Below, piece after piece: positions 1 through 7,774 of a DNA stretch of 7,774 nt. Numbering within the stretch: the first letter of the stretch is position 1; every line of letters starts with the position of its first letter. The position numbers were made by a program, and so were the translations under genes. Under the pieces are notes generated by a model, which saw only the letters and a program-made list of their open reading frames with translations, was not told the origin of the DNA and did not search any database. This DNA comes from Chloroflexota bacterium (lineage in GTDB: Bacteria > Chloroflexota > Limnocylindria > Limnocylindrales > CSP1-4), in NCBI GenBank assembly GCA_003157175.1, contig PMIQ01000146.1, positions 1 through 7,774 on the forward strand, in the 5' to 3' direction.

Positions 1-2971
1 CAACGGCCTCATCTACCGCGGCTACCATGCCCTGCCGCCCCTGACGACCAGCAGGGGCGAGCTCGTCAATGCCGTCTTCGGCTTCTGCAGCATCCTGCTG
101 CGCGGCATCCAGGACGTTCAGCCGGAATACGTCGCCGCCTGCTTCGATCTGCCGGGCCCCACCTTCCGTCACGAGCAGTTCGCGGCCTACAAGGCCACTC
201 GGGCGCCGATGCCGGACGACCTGCGCTCGCAGTTCCCCAAGGTGCGCGAAGTCGTGGCGGCGCTCCGGATTCCGGTGTACGAGATGGCTGGTTACGAGGC
301 GGACGACGTCATCGGCACGATCACGCGCGACCTGGACAGGCGCGGCGTGGACACGACGGTCGTCACCGGCGATCTCGACATGCTCCAGATCGTGACCGAG
401 CACACGCGCCTGATGACGACGCGTCAGGGCGTCGACTCCACGATCTTCTACACGCCAGAGAGGATCTGGGAGCGGTTCGAGCTGCGGCCGGACCAGATGA
501 TCGACTACAAGGCCCTCAAGGGCGACCCGACCGATAACATCCCGGGCATCCCGGGTGTCGGCGAGAAGACGGCGGCGAAGCTGGTGGGCCAGTTCGGCTC
601 GCTCGAAGGCATCTATGGACGCATCGGCGAGGTCAAGCCCGACAAGCTCCGCGACAAGCTGGTCGATGCGCACGAGCAAGTCTTCGCCAGCCGCGAGCTG
701 AGCCGGATCGTTCGCGACCTGCCGATCACGCTCGACCTGGAGGCGGCCCGCCTCTCCGACTACGACCGGGCAGAGGTGGTCCGCCTCTTCCGCGAGTTCG
801 AGTTCCGCTCGCTGATCGACAGGTTGCCGCCACTCACCGGTGAGTCGGTGGTGGCCGCGGCTGAGGCGCTGCGTTCGGTGGCGGGGAGCGTCCCCGCCGC
901 CCGAGTCGCCGGTCAGGGCGAGCCGCCGCAGGGCCAGGGTGAGGCGACGCGAGCCCCAGGACAGCGGGCGCCGCATCGCGAAGGCCGTTCGCTCGTTGGC
1001 GGCGGAGAGGGGCTCCAGCTCTCGATGGACTTCGCGTCGACGGGGCTGACGGAGCCGGCGCCCGGCCCCATGGCGGCAGCCTCGCGGACCGATGGCCGGG
1101 CCGCGGTCGGCGGCGCCGGCGAGACCGGAGCCACGGGACCCGTGGATCTGGCCGCGGCCCTCCGGGCAGCGATCGCCGACCCGACGCTGATGGACCGTTT
1201 CGAGGCCACGGACGCGGACGCGGCTGAGGCGGCGGCATGGCTGGCGGACAGGGCGGAGATCGGCGCCGCGCTGCTGATGGACGACCCGCGCCCGATGCGG
1301 GGCATGCCGCAGGCGCTCTCTCTCGCGGGCGGCGATGGCCGCGTGTTGGTCGCCGAGGGCCACGCGGCCGTGGGCTTGCTTGGCGATTTGCTCCTGCGCT
1401 CCGGGGCACATGTCGTGGGCCACGAGACCAAGCCACTCGTCGTGGCGAACATCGCCGGCGGCGCCGACCGGCCACTCCCCGTGGCCTTCGACACGCAGAT
1501 CGCGGCGTACCTGCTCAACGCGTCGCTGCGCAGCCAGACCATCGCCGACGTCGCCCACGAGCGGTTGGACGTGACGCTGCCGCCCGCCGGAGACGTGTCG
1601 CCGGCCGTCCGTGTCGGGCTCGACGCGCTGGCCGCGATGGCCGTTCGGGAGCCGCTGGAGCAGGCCCTGGTCGAAGCCGGGCTCGAGCATCTCTTCCGCG
1701 AGATCGAGATGCCCCTGATCCCGGTTCTGGCCGAGATGGAGGCGGCCGGCGTCGCCATCGACCGCGAGGCGCTCGCTCTGCTCGACGTCGAGTTCGGGCG
1801 CGAGATGGCGCGCCTGGAGTCGGAGATCTACCTCGACGTCGGCCACGATTTCAATCTCGGCTCGCCCAAGCAGCTCGAACAGATCCTCTTCTACGAGCTC
1901 GGCCTGCCCAAGGGGAAGCGAACCAAGACCGGCTACTCGACCGACGCCTCGGTCCTGGAGGAGCTCAAGCCGGCGCACCCGATGATCGGCAAGCTGCTCG
2001 ACTGGCGGCTCTACTCGAAGCTTCGCTCGACCTACATCGAAGCCCTGCCGGCACTGGTCTCCGAGCGCGATGGGCGGCTGCACACCACCTTCCATCAGGC
2101 AGTCGCCGCCACCGGCCGGCTGAGCTCGTCCGACCCGAACCTGCAGAACATCCCGATTCGATCGGAACTGGGACGGCGCATCCGACGGGCCTTCGTCGCC
2201 GGTGGGCCGGACGTGACGCTGCTCGCGGCCGATTACTCGCAGATCGAGCTGCGCATCCTGGCCCACGTGTCGGGCGACGAGCACTTGCGCGACGCCTTCG
2301 CTCGCGGCGCCGACATCCACCGCGAGACCGCCGCCCGGGTCCTGCACAAGGCGGCCGAAGACGTCACCCACGACGAGCGCTCGATGGCCAAGATGGTCAA
2401 CTTCGGCCTCGCCTACGGGATGAGCGACTTCGGTCTCTCGTCGCGGGCCGGCATCTCGCGTGCGGAGGCGAGGGAGTTCATCGACAACTACTTCGCCACG
2501 TATAGCGGCATCAGCTACTACATGCTCCACATCAAGGAGCTGGCCCGGCAGCAGGGCTGGGTCTCGACCCTGCTCGGCCGGCGGCGGTTCATCCCCGAGC
2601 TGCGCATGTCGAACCCGTCGCTCCGGGGCGCCGGCGAGCGGATGGCGATCAACATGCCGATCCAGGGCACGGCCGCCGACATCATCAAAATCGCCATGAT
2701 CCGACTGCCCGAGCGGCTCCTGGCGGCGGGGCTGCGGGCGCGAATGCTGCTCCAGGTCCACGACGAGCTGGTGCTCGAAGTCCCGCGCTCGGAAGTCGAT
2801 GCGGCCGTGCCGATCCTGCGTTCCACGATGGAGGAGGCGCTCAAGCTGGACGTGCCGCTGACCGTGGACGTCAAGGTCGGCGACGACTGGGAGTCGATGA
2901 AACCGCTCACCCGCGAAGATGCGGTCCTGGCCGAGCTCGGCGAGGCTCCTGCCGAGCTCGTCGTCGGGTAG
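1..2971 (+). CDS. polA: DNA polymerase I (family A), 5'-truncated by window edge
   Basis: DNA polymerase I fills gaps in excision repair and removes RNA primers. The open frame runs from the first complete codon (base 2) to TAG at 2971, giving 989 residues. It opens with NGLIYRGYHALPPL, which in the family follows the first few residues (usually ending in a catalytic Asp), so only about 10-20 codons are missing. The 5' nuclease domain covers about 2-838, with GYEADDV (290-310), GDLD (368-379) and the helix-hairpin segment GDPTDNIPG (from 521). A Gly/Ala/Pro-rich linker spans about 840-1140. A 3'-5' exonuclease-like domain follows to about 1660; it keeps FDTQIAAYLL near 1487 but lacks a recognisable DxE motif I and the YxxxD motif III, so proofreading is probably absent. 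The polymerase domain is intact: motif A DYSQIELR (2231-2254), motif B R-x3-K-x3-F-x3-Y (2378-2419) and motif C HDE (2759-2767). The motif B Phe corresponds to E. coli F762. The protein is longer than E. coli PolA (928 aa) mainly through the linker. Confidence 0.97.
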   Translation, partial: NGLIYRGYHALPPLTTSRGELVNAVFGFCSILLRGIQDVQPEYVAACFDLPGPTFRHEQFAAYKATRAPMPDDLRSQFPKVREVVAALRIPVYEMAGYEADDVIGTITRDLDRRGVDTTVVTGDLDMLQIVTEHTRLMTTRQGVDSTIFYTPERIWERFELRPDQMIDYKALKGDPTDNIPGIPGVGEKTAAKLVGQFGSLEGIYGRIGEVKPDKLRDKLVDAHEQVFASRELSRIVRDLPITLDLEAARLSDYDRAEVVRLFREFEFRSLIDRLPPLTGESVVAAAEALRSVAGSVPAARVAGQGEPPQGQGEATRAPGQRAPHREGRSLVGGGEGLQLSMDFASTGLTEPAPGPMAAASRTDGRAAVGGAGETGATGPVDLAAALRAAIADPTLMDRFEATDADAAEAAAWLADRAEIGAALLMDDPRPMRGMPQALSLAGGDGRVLVAEGHAAVGLLGDLLLRSGAHVVGHETKPLVVANIAGGADRPLPVAFDTQIAAYLLNASLRSQTIADVAHERLDVTLPPAGDVSPAVRVGLDALAAMAVREPLEQALVEAGLEHLFREIEMPLIPVLAEMEAAGVAIDREALALLDVEFGREMARLESEIYLDVGHDFNLGSPKQLEQILFYELGLPKGKRTKTGYSTDASVLEELKPAHPMIGKLLDWRLYSKLRSTYIEALPALVSERDGRLHTTFHQAVAATGRLSSSDPNLQNIPIRSELGRRIRRAFVAGGPDVTLLAADYSQIELRILAHVSGDEHLRDAFARGADIHRETAARVLHKAAEDVTHDERSMAKMVNFGLAYGMSDFGLSSRAGISRAEAREFIDNYFATYSGISYYMLHIKELARQQGWVSTLLGRRRFIPELRMSNPSLRGAGERMAINMPIQGTAADIIKIAMIRLPERLLAAGLRARMLLQVHDELVLEVPRSEVDAAVPILRSTMEEALKLDVPLTVDVKVGDDWESMKPLTREDAVLAELGEAPAELVVG

Positions 2972-3148
2972 GAGAGGGCTGCGGCCGGCCGGGGCCCAAC
3001 AGTGTCGCCCAACTTCAGCCCCGGCGATGCAAAGCAGGGGTGGGAGCTCTGGCCGGGCCGTCTCGGCTGCCGGACCGCGGGCCTCACGCTCATGGCGCGT
3101 GGCACCGCGGGCTCCATGCGCTGCCGAAGCGCTCTGGCGTCGCGTAAG

Positions 3149-3224
3149 AACGCCGCCGGCGGTATTGGACGAGGACTCGGCCGACCGGGACGCCAACAAC
3201 GCCGCCGGCGATATTGGACGAAGA
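3149..3224. repeat. Pair of 27-bp imperfect direct repeats, 49-bp period
   Basis: Copy one lies at 3149-3175 and copy two at 3198-3224. They differ at two of 27 positions (3162 G versus 3211 A, and 3173 G versus 3222 A). Each contains a GC palindrome (CCGCCGGCGG in copy one, CGCCGGCG in copy two) followed by TATTGGACGA. Looser similarity continues for about 15 bp downstream if one gap is allowed. With only two copies, this could be a local tandem duplication, a paired protein-binding site, or part of a family of dispersed intergenic repeats. The sequence shows the repeat; its function is unknown. Confidence 0.75.
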
Positions 3225-3313
3225 ACGGTCGGCGTGGGCGAAGATCCCGGGCGTCGCGATCATGCCGCCGGTGCCACGAGTCGCTGGGCGGCGCTGCACC
3301 ACGCACCTGATCT

Positions 3314-3370
3314 CGGCCTGCCGGCCGTTCGATCCGCGGCGCCGTCGCACCGCCGGCCGTGCCTCGGCCG
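3314..3370 (-). terminator. Candidate GC-rich hairpins downstream of the RraB-like gene
   Basis: On the minus strand, a perfect 6-bp stem CGGCCG with a 5-nt loop (arms 3365-3370 and 3354-3359) begins 7 nt after the RraB-like stop codon. A second hairpin, 5-bp stem CGGCC/GGCCG with a 4-nt loop, follows at 3314-3327. Neither is followed by a T-tract. Position right after a stop fits a terminator or a 3'-end stabilising structure, but short GC stems are common by chance at this base composition. Confidence 0.3.
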
Positions 3371-3377
3371 TTCGCAC

Positions 3378-3734
3378 TCAGCCGTTGGCGACGGCGACCT
3401 GCCAGTAGTCGTACTCGCCGCCGAGCGGCGCGACCGCGGCCTCGAATTCGGTCCGAAGCGCGGAGATGGATTCGGGCGTGACAACGACCGATTGGATCAC
3501 CGCGACCAGCCAGTAGCCCTTGCGTGCCGATGTGTCGATCTCGATGCGTCGATCGGGTCGCCTGAGCGAACGGGCGACCTGCTGCGCGGCCTTCACGCCG
3601 GGCACGTACAGGAAGTGGCGAGTCTCGTGAGGCATGCTGGGATCGGCGCCTGCCTTGCGGAGCTCTTCGATCGCGAGCGCGTCGGGCGTCGCCGTTGCCG
3701 GCTTCTGACCCGGATCTCTCTTGAGGAAGCTCAT
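3378..3734 (-). CDS. RraB-family protein (ribonuclease E regulator-like)
   Basis: This 118-residue protein resembles the RraB family. E. coli RraB binds RNase E and alters its cleavage choice. The resemblance lies in AIEELRKAGADPSMPH (compare IEELLEDGSDPD in E. coli), the following H-x-hydrophobic segment, and the ending GGEYDYWQV (compare DVEYDGW). The predicted fold is a single small alpha/beta domain covering most of the protein, with no signal peptide or membrane segment, so cytoplasmic. I chose ATG at 3734 because GGGAG sits 6 nt upstream. The frame could be extended to a TTG at 3821, but that adds unfamily-like residues and no better binding site. E. coli RraB is strongly acidic, whereas acidic and basic residues here are about equal (roughly 14 and 15), so RNase E inhibition should not be assumed. 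The gene is convergent with polA and divergent from mutM, hence a single-gene transcript inside an otherwise plus-strand cluster. Family assignment rests on remembered motifs only. Confidence 0.72.
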   Translation of the reverse strand: MSFLKRDPGQKPATATPDALAIEELRKAGADPSMPHETRHFLYVPGVKAAQQVARSLRRPDRRIEIDTSARKGYWLVAVIQSVVVTPESISALRTEFEAAVAPLGGEYDYWQVAVANG

Positions 3735-3740
3735 CGGTCG

Positions 3741-3745
3741 CTCCC
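3741..3745 (-). promoter_or_regulatory. Ribosome binding site of the RraB-like gene
   Basis: GGGAG on the minus strand, 6 nt before the ATG at 3734. It decides the start in favour of this ATG over the TTG 87 nt upstream. Confidence 0.7.
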
Positions 3746-3776
3746 AGATTGCGATTGCGGCGTTGCCGCCCAGGAG

Positions 3777-3782
3777 ATAGTA
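3777..3782 (-). promoter_or_regulatory. Candidate -10 element for the RraB-like gene
   Basis: TACTAT on the minus strand fits the TAnnnT pattern and is AT-rich in a GC-rich context. A start point about 7 nt downstream would give a leader of roughly 35 nt containing the GGGAG site. I find no good -35 at 16-18 bp spacing (GCACGT at about 3800-3805 is poor). Confidence 0.35.
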
Positions 3783-3871
3783 GTCGCGGACTCTCGTCGA
3801 CGTGCGTCGGCCGCCCCACAAGGTATCGCGTGGTCCGGGGATTGCCGCACGCGTTCCGGCGCCCGCCCCGC

Positions 3872-3877
3872 TACGCT
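3872..3877 (+). promoter_or_regulatory. Candidate -10 element for mutM (possible leaderless start)
   Basis: TACGCT fits TAnnnT and ends 6 nt before the mutM ATG at 3884. Transcription would then begin at or next to the start codon. No Shine-Dalgarno sequence precedes this ATG, only an AGG one base away, which is too close to act. Leaderless starts of this layout are common in several high-GC phyla. No clear -35 is visible at 17 bp. Confidence 0.4.
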
Positions 3878-3883
3878 CTAGGT

Positions 3884-5088
3884 ATGCCCGAACTGCCGGA
3901 AGTCGAGACCATCGCGCGGGACTTGCGCGGCCTCGTGACGGGCGCCCGAATCATCGCTGCCAGGTCCGACTGGCCGCGGACGCTTCGGAGTCACGAGCCG
4001 GAGGCGTTCGCGGCCGCGGTGACCGGCCGTGAGATCGAAGGCGTGGGCCGGCGAGGAAAGCAACTCCTGGTCTGGCTCGGGCCCGCCAACGTCGCCGCCG
4101 CGCTCGGCTCGCCCGCGCTCGGCGCCGCCGCGGCCCCCGCCGCGACCCCCGAAGCTGCGGCTTCGGAGCCCGCGGTCCTGACGGTCCATCTCAAGATGAC
4201 GGGGCAGCTCTTCGTCGTGGCGGCGGGCGCCCCCCAGGATCGCCACGTTCACCTCGTGCTGGCCCTCGCCGACGGCCGCGAGCTGCGCTACCGCGATATG
4301 CGCAAGTTCGGACGGATGGGGCTATACCGTCGCGATCCGGAGACTGGCGAGCCGGTCGAGGGCGAGGCGGTCGGCGTCCTCGCGACCGGCGCCGAGCCGC
4401 TCGCCGACGGCTTCACCGCGCGGCGGCTCGCGGAGTTGCTCGCCCGGCGCCGCGGCCGGCTCAAGACGCTGCTCATGAACCAGGACTTCCTCGCCGGCAT
4501 CGGCAACATCTACGCCGACGAATCTCTCTGGCGGGCGCGACTCCACCCGCTCCGCGACGCCCACACTCTCCGTCCCGACGATGTCCGCCGGCTGCACAGG
4601 GCGCTGCGCGACGTCCTGGCCGAGGCGGTCGAACGGCGCGGCAGCTCGGTCGACGACTACACCGCTCCGCAAGGCGACGGCTCGATGCAGGAGCATCTGC
4701 AGGTGTACCAGCGAGCCGGCGAGCCGTGCGAACGGTGCGGGCGGCCGATCCGGCGGATCGTCGTGGGCGGGCGGTCGACCCACTTCTGCTCGTGGTGCCA
4801 GCGACTGCCGGCCAAGCAGCGCGAGGCGGCGGGCAAGCCTTTGCGATCGGCAGCGGACGGGGGCGACGGTTCGTCCCGCCGGCCGGCGGCGGCCACGCGG
4901 CGGGGCCCCCGCTGGACCGAGCTCAGCGGCGAGGGAGCGCTGGGCCGGACCGCCGACGAAGAGGCGCGAGCGCGGCGGGTCGCCGCCACTCGCAAGGCCG
5001 CTGCCACTCGGCGCGCCGCGGCGCGGGGCGGCGCCACTGCCCCGGCGCCGGTTCCGGGCGCCACGTCTCCCACGGGCGGGGCCGCCTG

Positions 5089-5089
<1 letters not shown>
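3884..5089 (+). CDS. mutM: Formamidopyrimidine-DNA glycosylase with extended C-terminus
   Basis: MutM (Fpg) excises 8-oxoguanine and formamidopyrimidines and cuts the resulting abasic site, starting base excision repair. The start is fixed by MPELPEVETI: after Met removal Pro becomes the N-terminal catalytic nucleophile, followed by catalytic Glu. Further hallmarks are Lys59 in RRGKQLL, KMTGQL at 104-109, the intercalation-loop RKFGRMGLY at 140-148, helix-two-turn-helix residues around NQDFLAGIGNIYADE (199-213), and a C-terminal zinc finger with Cys282, Cys285, Cys302, Cys305 plus Arg297 of the phosphate-binding GGRSTHFC. All key residues are present, so the enzyme should be active. At 401 residues it is much longer than the usual 270-290. 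The excess is an Ala/Pro-rich insertion at about 67-97, between two strands of the N-terminal domain, and an Ala/Arg-rich tail of about 90 residues after the zinc finger. The stop TGA overlaps the next ATG by one base, so this is the first gene of a coupled operon and the tail frame is genuine. Confidence 0.97.
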
Positions 5090-7226
<2,137 letters not shown>

Positions 7227-7230
<4 letters not shown>

Positions 7231-7774
7231 GCATCCCGCGGCGTGGCACTCTGGGGACCGCAGCCCCGCTGATCGGCCTCATCGGCCCGATCGGCTGCGG
7301 CAAGTCGACCGTGGCCGGCTGGCTGGCGGCGTGCGGCGCGGCCGTGATCGACGCCGACGAAGTGACGCGCGAGCTGATGTCGCCGGGCACCCCAGTGAGC
7401 GAAGCGGTGATCGCCCGCTTCGGCGCCGAGTTCCGCCGCCCCGACGGCTCGCTCGATCGTGTCGCACTGGGCCGCCTCGTCTTCGCCGACCGGGATAGCC
7501 TGGCCGATCTCGAGTCGATCGTCCATCCGGCCGTCGCGGGCATGCTGGAGGCTTCGATTCGCGCCGCCGATATGGTGGCTCCCGTCGCCGCCGTCGCCGC
7601 CGTCGCTCCCGTCGCTCCAGCCGCGATCGTGCTCGAGGCGATCAAGCTGGTCGAGGCCGGCCACGCGCCCTGGTGCGACGAGATCTGGCTCATCGTCTGC
7701 GACCCCAAGACTCAGCTGGCCCGTCTCACCGACCGTGGCATGGCCGAACCCGACGCCCGGCAGCGGATCGCCGC
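7227..7774 (+). CDS. coaE: Dephospho-CoA kinase, 3'-truncated by window edge
   Basis: CoaE phosphorylates the ribose 3'-hydroxyl of dephospho-CoA using ATP, the last step of coenzyme A synthesis in the cytoplasm. The 182 complete codons in the window show a P-loop GPIGCGKST at 20-28, VIDADEVTREL at 40-50 (the family Asp-x-Asp segment), the lid-proximal FADRDSLADLESIVHP, and the substrate-region sequence LEAIKLVEAG followed by WLIVCDPKTQLARLTDRG, where family members have the VxxxxxQxxRLxxR pattern. The usual length is about 200 residues, so about 30 are beyond the edge. GTG at 7227 is preceded by AGGAGG and overlaps the ABC-F stop by 4 bp, the arrangement of a coupled operon. Residues 118-132 form an inserted Ala/Pro/Val repeat encoded by five 9-bp units. 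The family usually has VxDxPLLFE where this protein has VLEAIKLVE, a variant worth noting but in the expected place. Confidence 0.95.
7578..7622 (+). repeat. In-frame 9-bp tandem repeat inside coaE (5 units)
   Basis: Five consecutive 9-bp units, of the form GCYSCCGTC with the last degenerate (GCTCCAGCC), encode APV-AAV-AAV-APV-APA. Units two and three are identical, and units one and four are identical. Since 9 is a multiple of three, gain or loss of units would keep the reading frame. Confidence 0.85.

Larger units (their letters stand above)
2972..3377. other. Intergenic region between convergent polA and RraB-like gene, no credible gene
   Basis: This 406-bp stretch separates the stop codons of polA and the minus-strand RraB-like gene. 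Open frames cross it on both strands, but their translations are Arg-rich, resemble no family I know and lack a convincing ribosome binding site, as expected of chance frames in GC-rich DNA. Visible structure: a 10-bp perfect palindrome CGGCCGGCCG at 2982-2991 just after the polA stop, a 27-bp imperfect direct repeat pair at 3149-3224, and two compact GC hairpins at 3314-3370. None of the hairpins is followed by a T-run, so no classical intrinsic terminator for polA is evident. I see no tRNA fold. Confidence 0.6.

Noticed and set aside
913..1758. A 281-codon minus-strand frame opposite the polA middle region
   Set aside because: Its Ser/Ala-rich product is the antisense image of PolA codons; no ribosome binding site or motif supports it.
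1237..2505. A 422-codon plus-strand frame within polA
   Set aside because: It lies inside the well-supported PolA frame, and its product is dominated by Arg, Ala and Gly with no recognisable domain.
2982..2991. CGGCCGGCCG palindrome as the polA terminator
   Set aside because: A perfect palindrome leaves no loop without unpairing bases, no T-tract follows, and such words are common at this GC content.
3149..3224. CRISPR-like reading of the direct repeats
   Set aside because: There are only two copies with mismatches, a 22-bp spacer and no cas genes, so an array cannot be supported.
3090..3377. In-frame continuation of the RraB-like gene beyond its TGA, beginning with GTG directly after the stop
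   Set aside because: It could suggest readthrough or a small downstream gene, but the product is Arg-rich, crosses the repeat pair and has no ribosome binding site or family resemblance.
2518..3819. A 433-codon minus-strand open frame overlapping the polA 3' end and the RraB-like gene
   Set aside because: It is antisense to the conserved PolA polymerase motifs and out of frame with the RraB-like protein; the product is Arg/Ser-rich without family motifs. Long chance frames are expected at this GC content.
3749..3883. An upstream in-frame start for mutM
   Set aside because: Fpg needs Pro directly after the initiator Met as its N-terminal nucleophile, which fixes the start at 3884; an extension would bury it and overlap the divergent gene.
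4726..5088. An N-terminal extension of the ABC-F protein upstream of ATG 5089
   Set aside because: It would be an alternate-frame reading of the mutM zinc finger and tail; the family-typical start MSIVRLESV begins at 5089 with coupling overlap.

Overview
The window is GC-rich throughout (roughly 70% by eye) and almost fully coding. It carries part of a bacterial core-genome cluster for DNA repair and coenzyme A synthesis. The order polA, mutM, coaE matches the polA–mutM–coaE neighbourhood known from Bacillus and other bacteria. Two genes are added here: a small opposite-strand RraB-like gene between polA and mutM, and an ABC-F ATPase between mutM and coaE. High GC, Ala/Arg-rich protein tails and this order suggest a high-GC Gram-positive-type or Chloroflexota-like soil or freshwater bacterium. 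That placement is inference, because the window has no rRNA or other marker. I see no phage, transposon, tRNA or CRISPR signal.

Layout: (1) 1-2971, plus strand, DNA polymerase I, lacking only its first few codons. It has a 5' nuclease domain, a long low-complexity linker, a degenerate 3'-5' exonuclease-like domain and an intact polymerase domain. (2) 2972-3377, a 406-bp gap between convergent genes with no credible gene. It holds a 49-bp-spaced pair of near-identical 27-bp repeats and GC-rich hairpins next to the end of the minus-strand gene. (3) 3378-3734, minus strand, a 118-residue RraB-family protein with a clear ribosome binding site. (4) 3735-3883, a divergent promoter region. (5) 3884-7774, plus strand, mutM, an ABC-F ATPase and coaE (cut by the window end), joined by overlapping stop and start codons (1 bp and 4 bp), so almost certainly one translationally coupled operon.

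PolA and MutM are natural partners in base excision repair: MutM removes oxidised purines and nicks the strand, and PolA fills the gap. CoaE performs the last step of CoA synthesis. ABC-F proteins act on ribosomes. The RraB-like protein belongs to a family whose known member modulates RNase E, but this copy is not obviously acidic like that one.

The most distinctive property is that all four plus-strand proteins carry Ala/Gly/Pro- or Ala/Arg-rich low-complexity segments that I judge absent from typical family members: the PolA linker, a MutM loop and long tail, an ABC-F loop and hinge, and a CoaE 9-bp tandem repeat. I do not see a dedicated new defence or mobile system. The best leads are these insertions, the repeat pair, a candidate clamp-binding motif in PolA, and the RraB-like gene.
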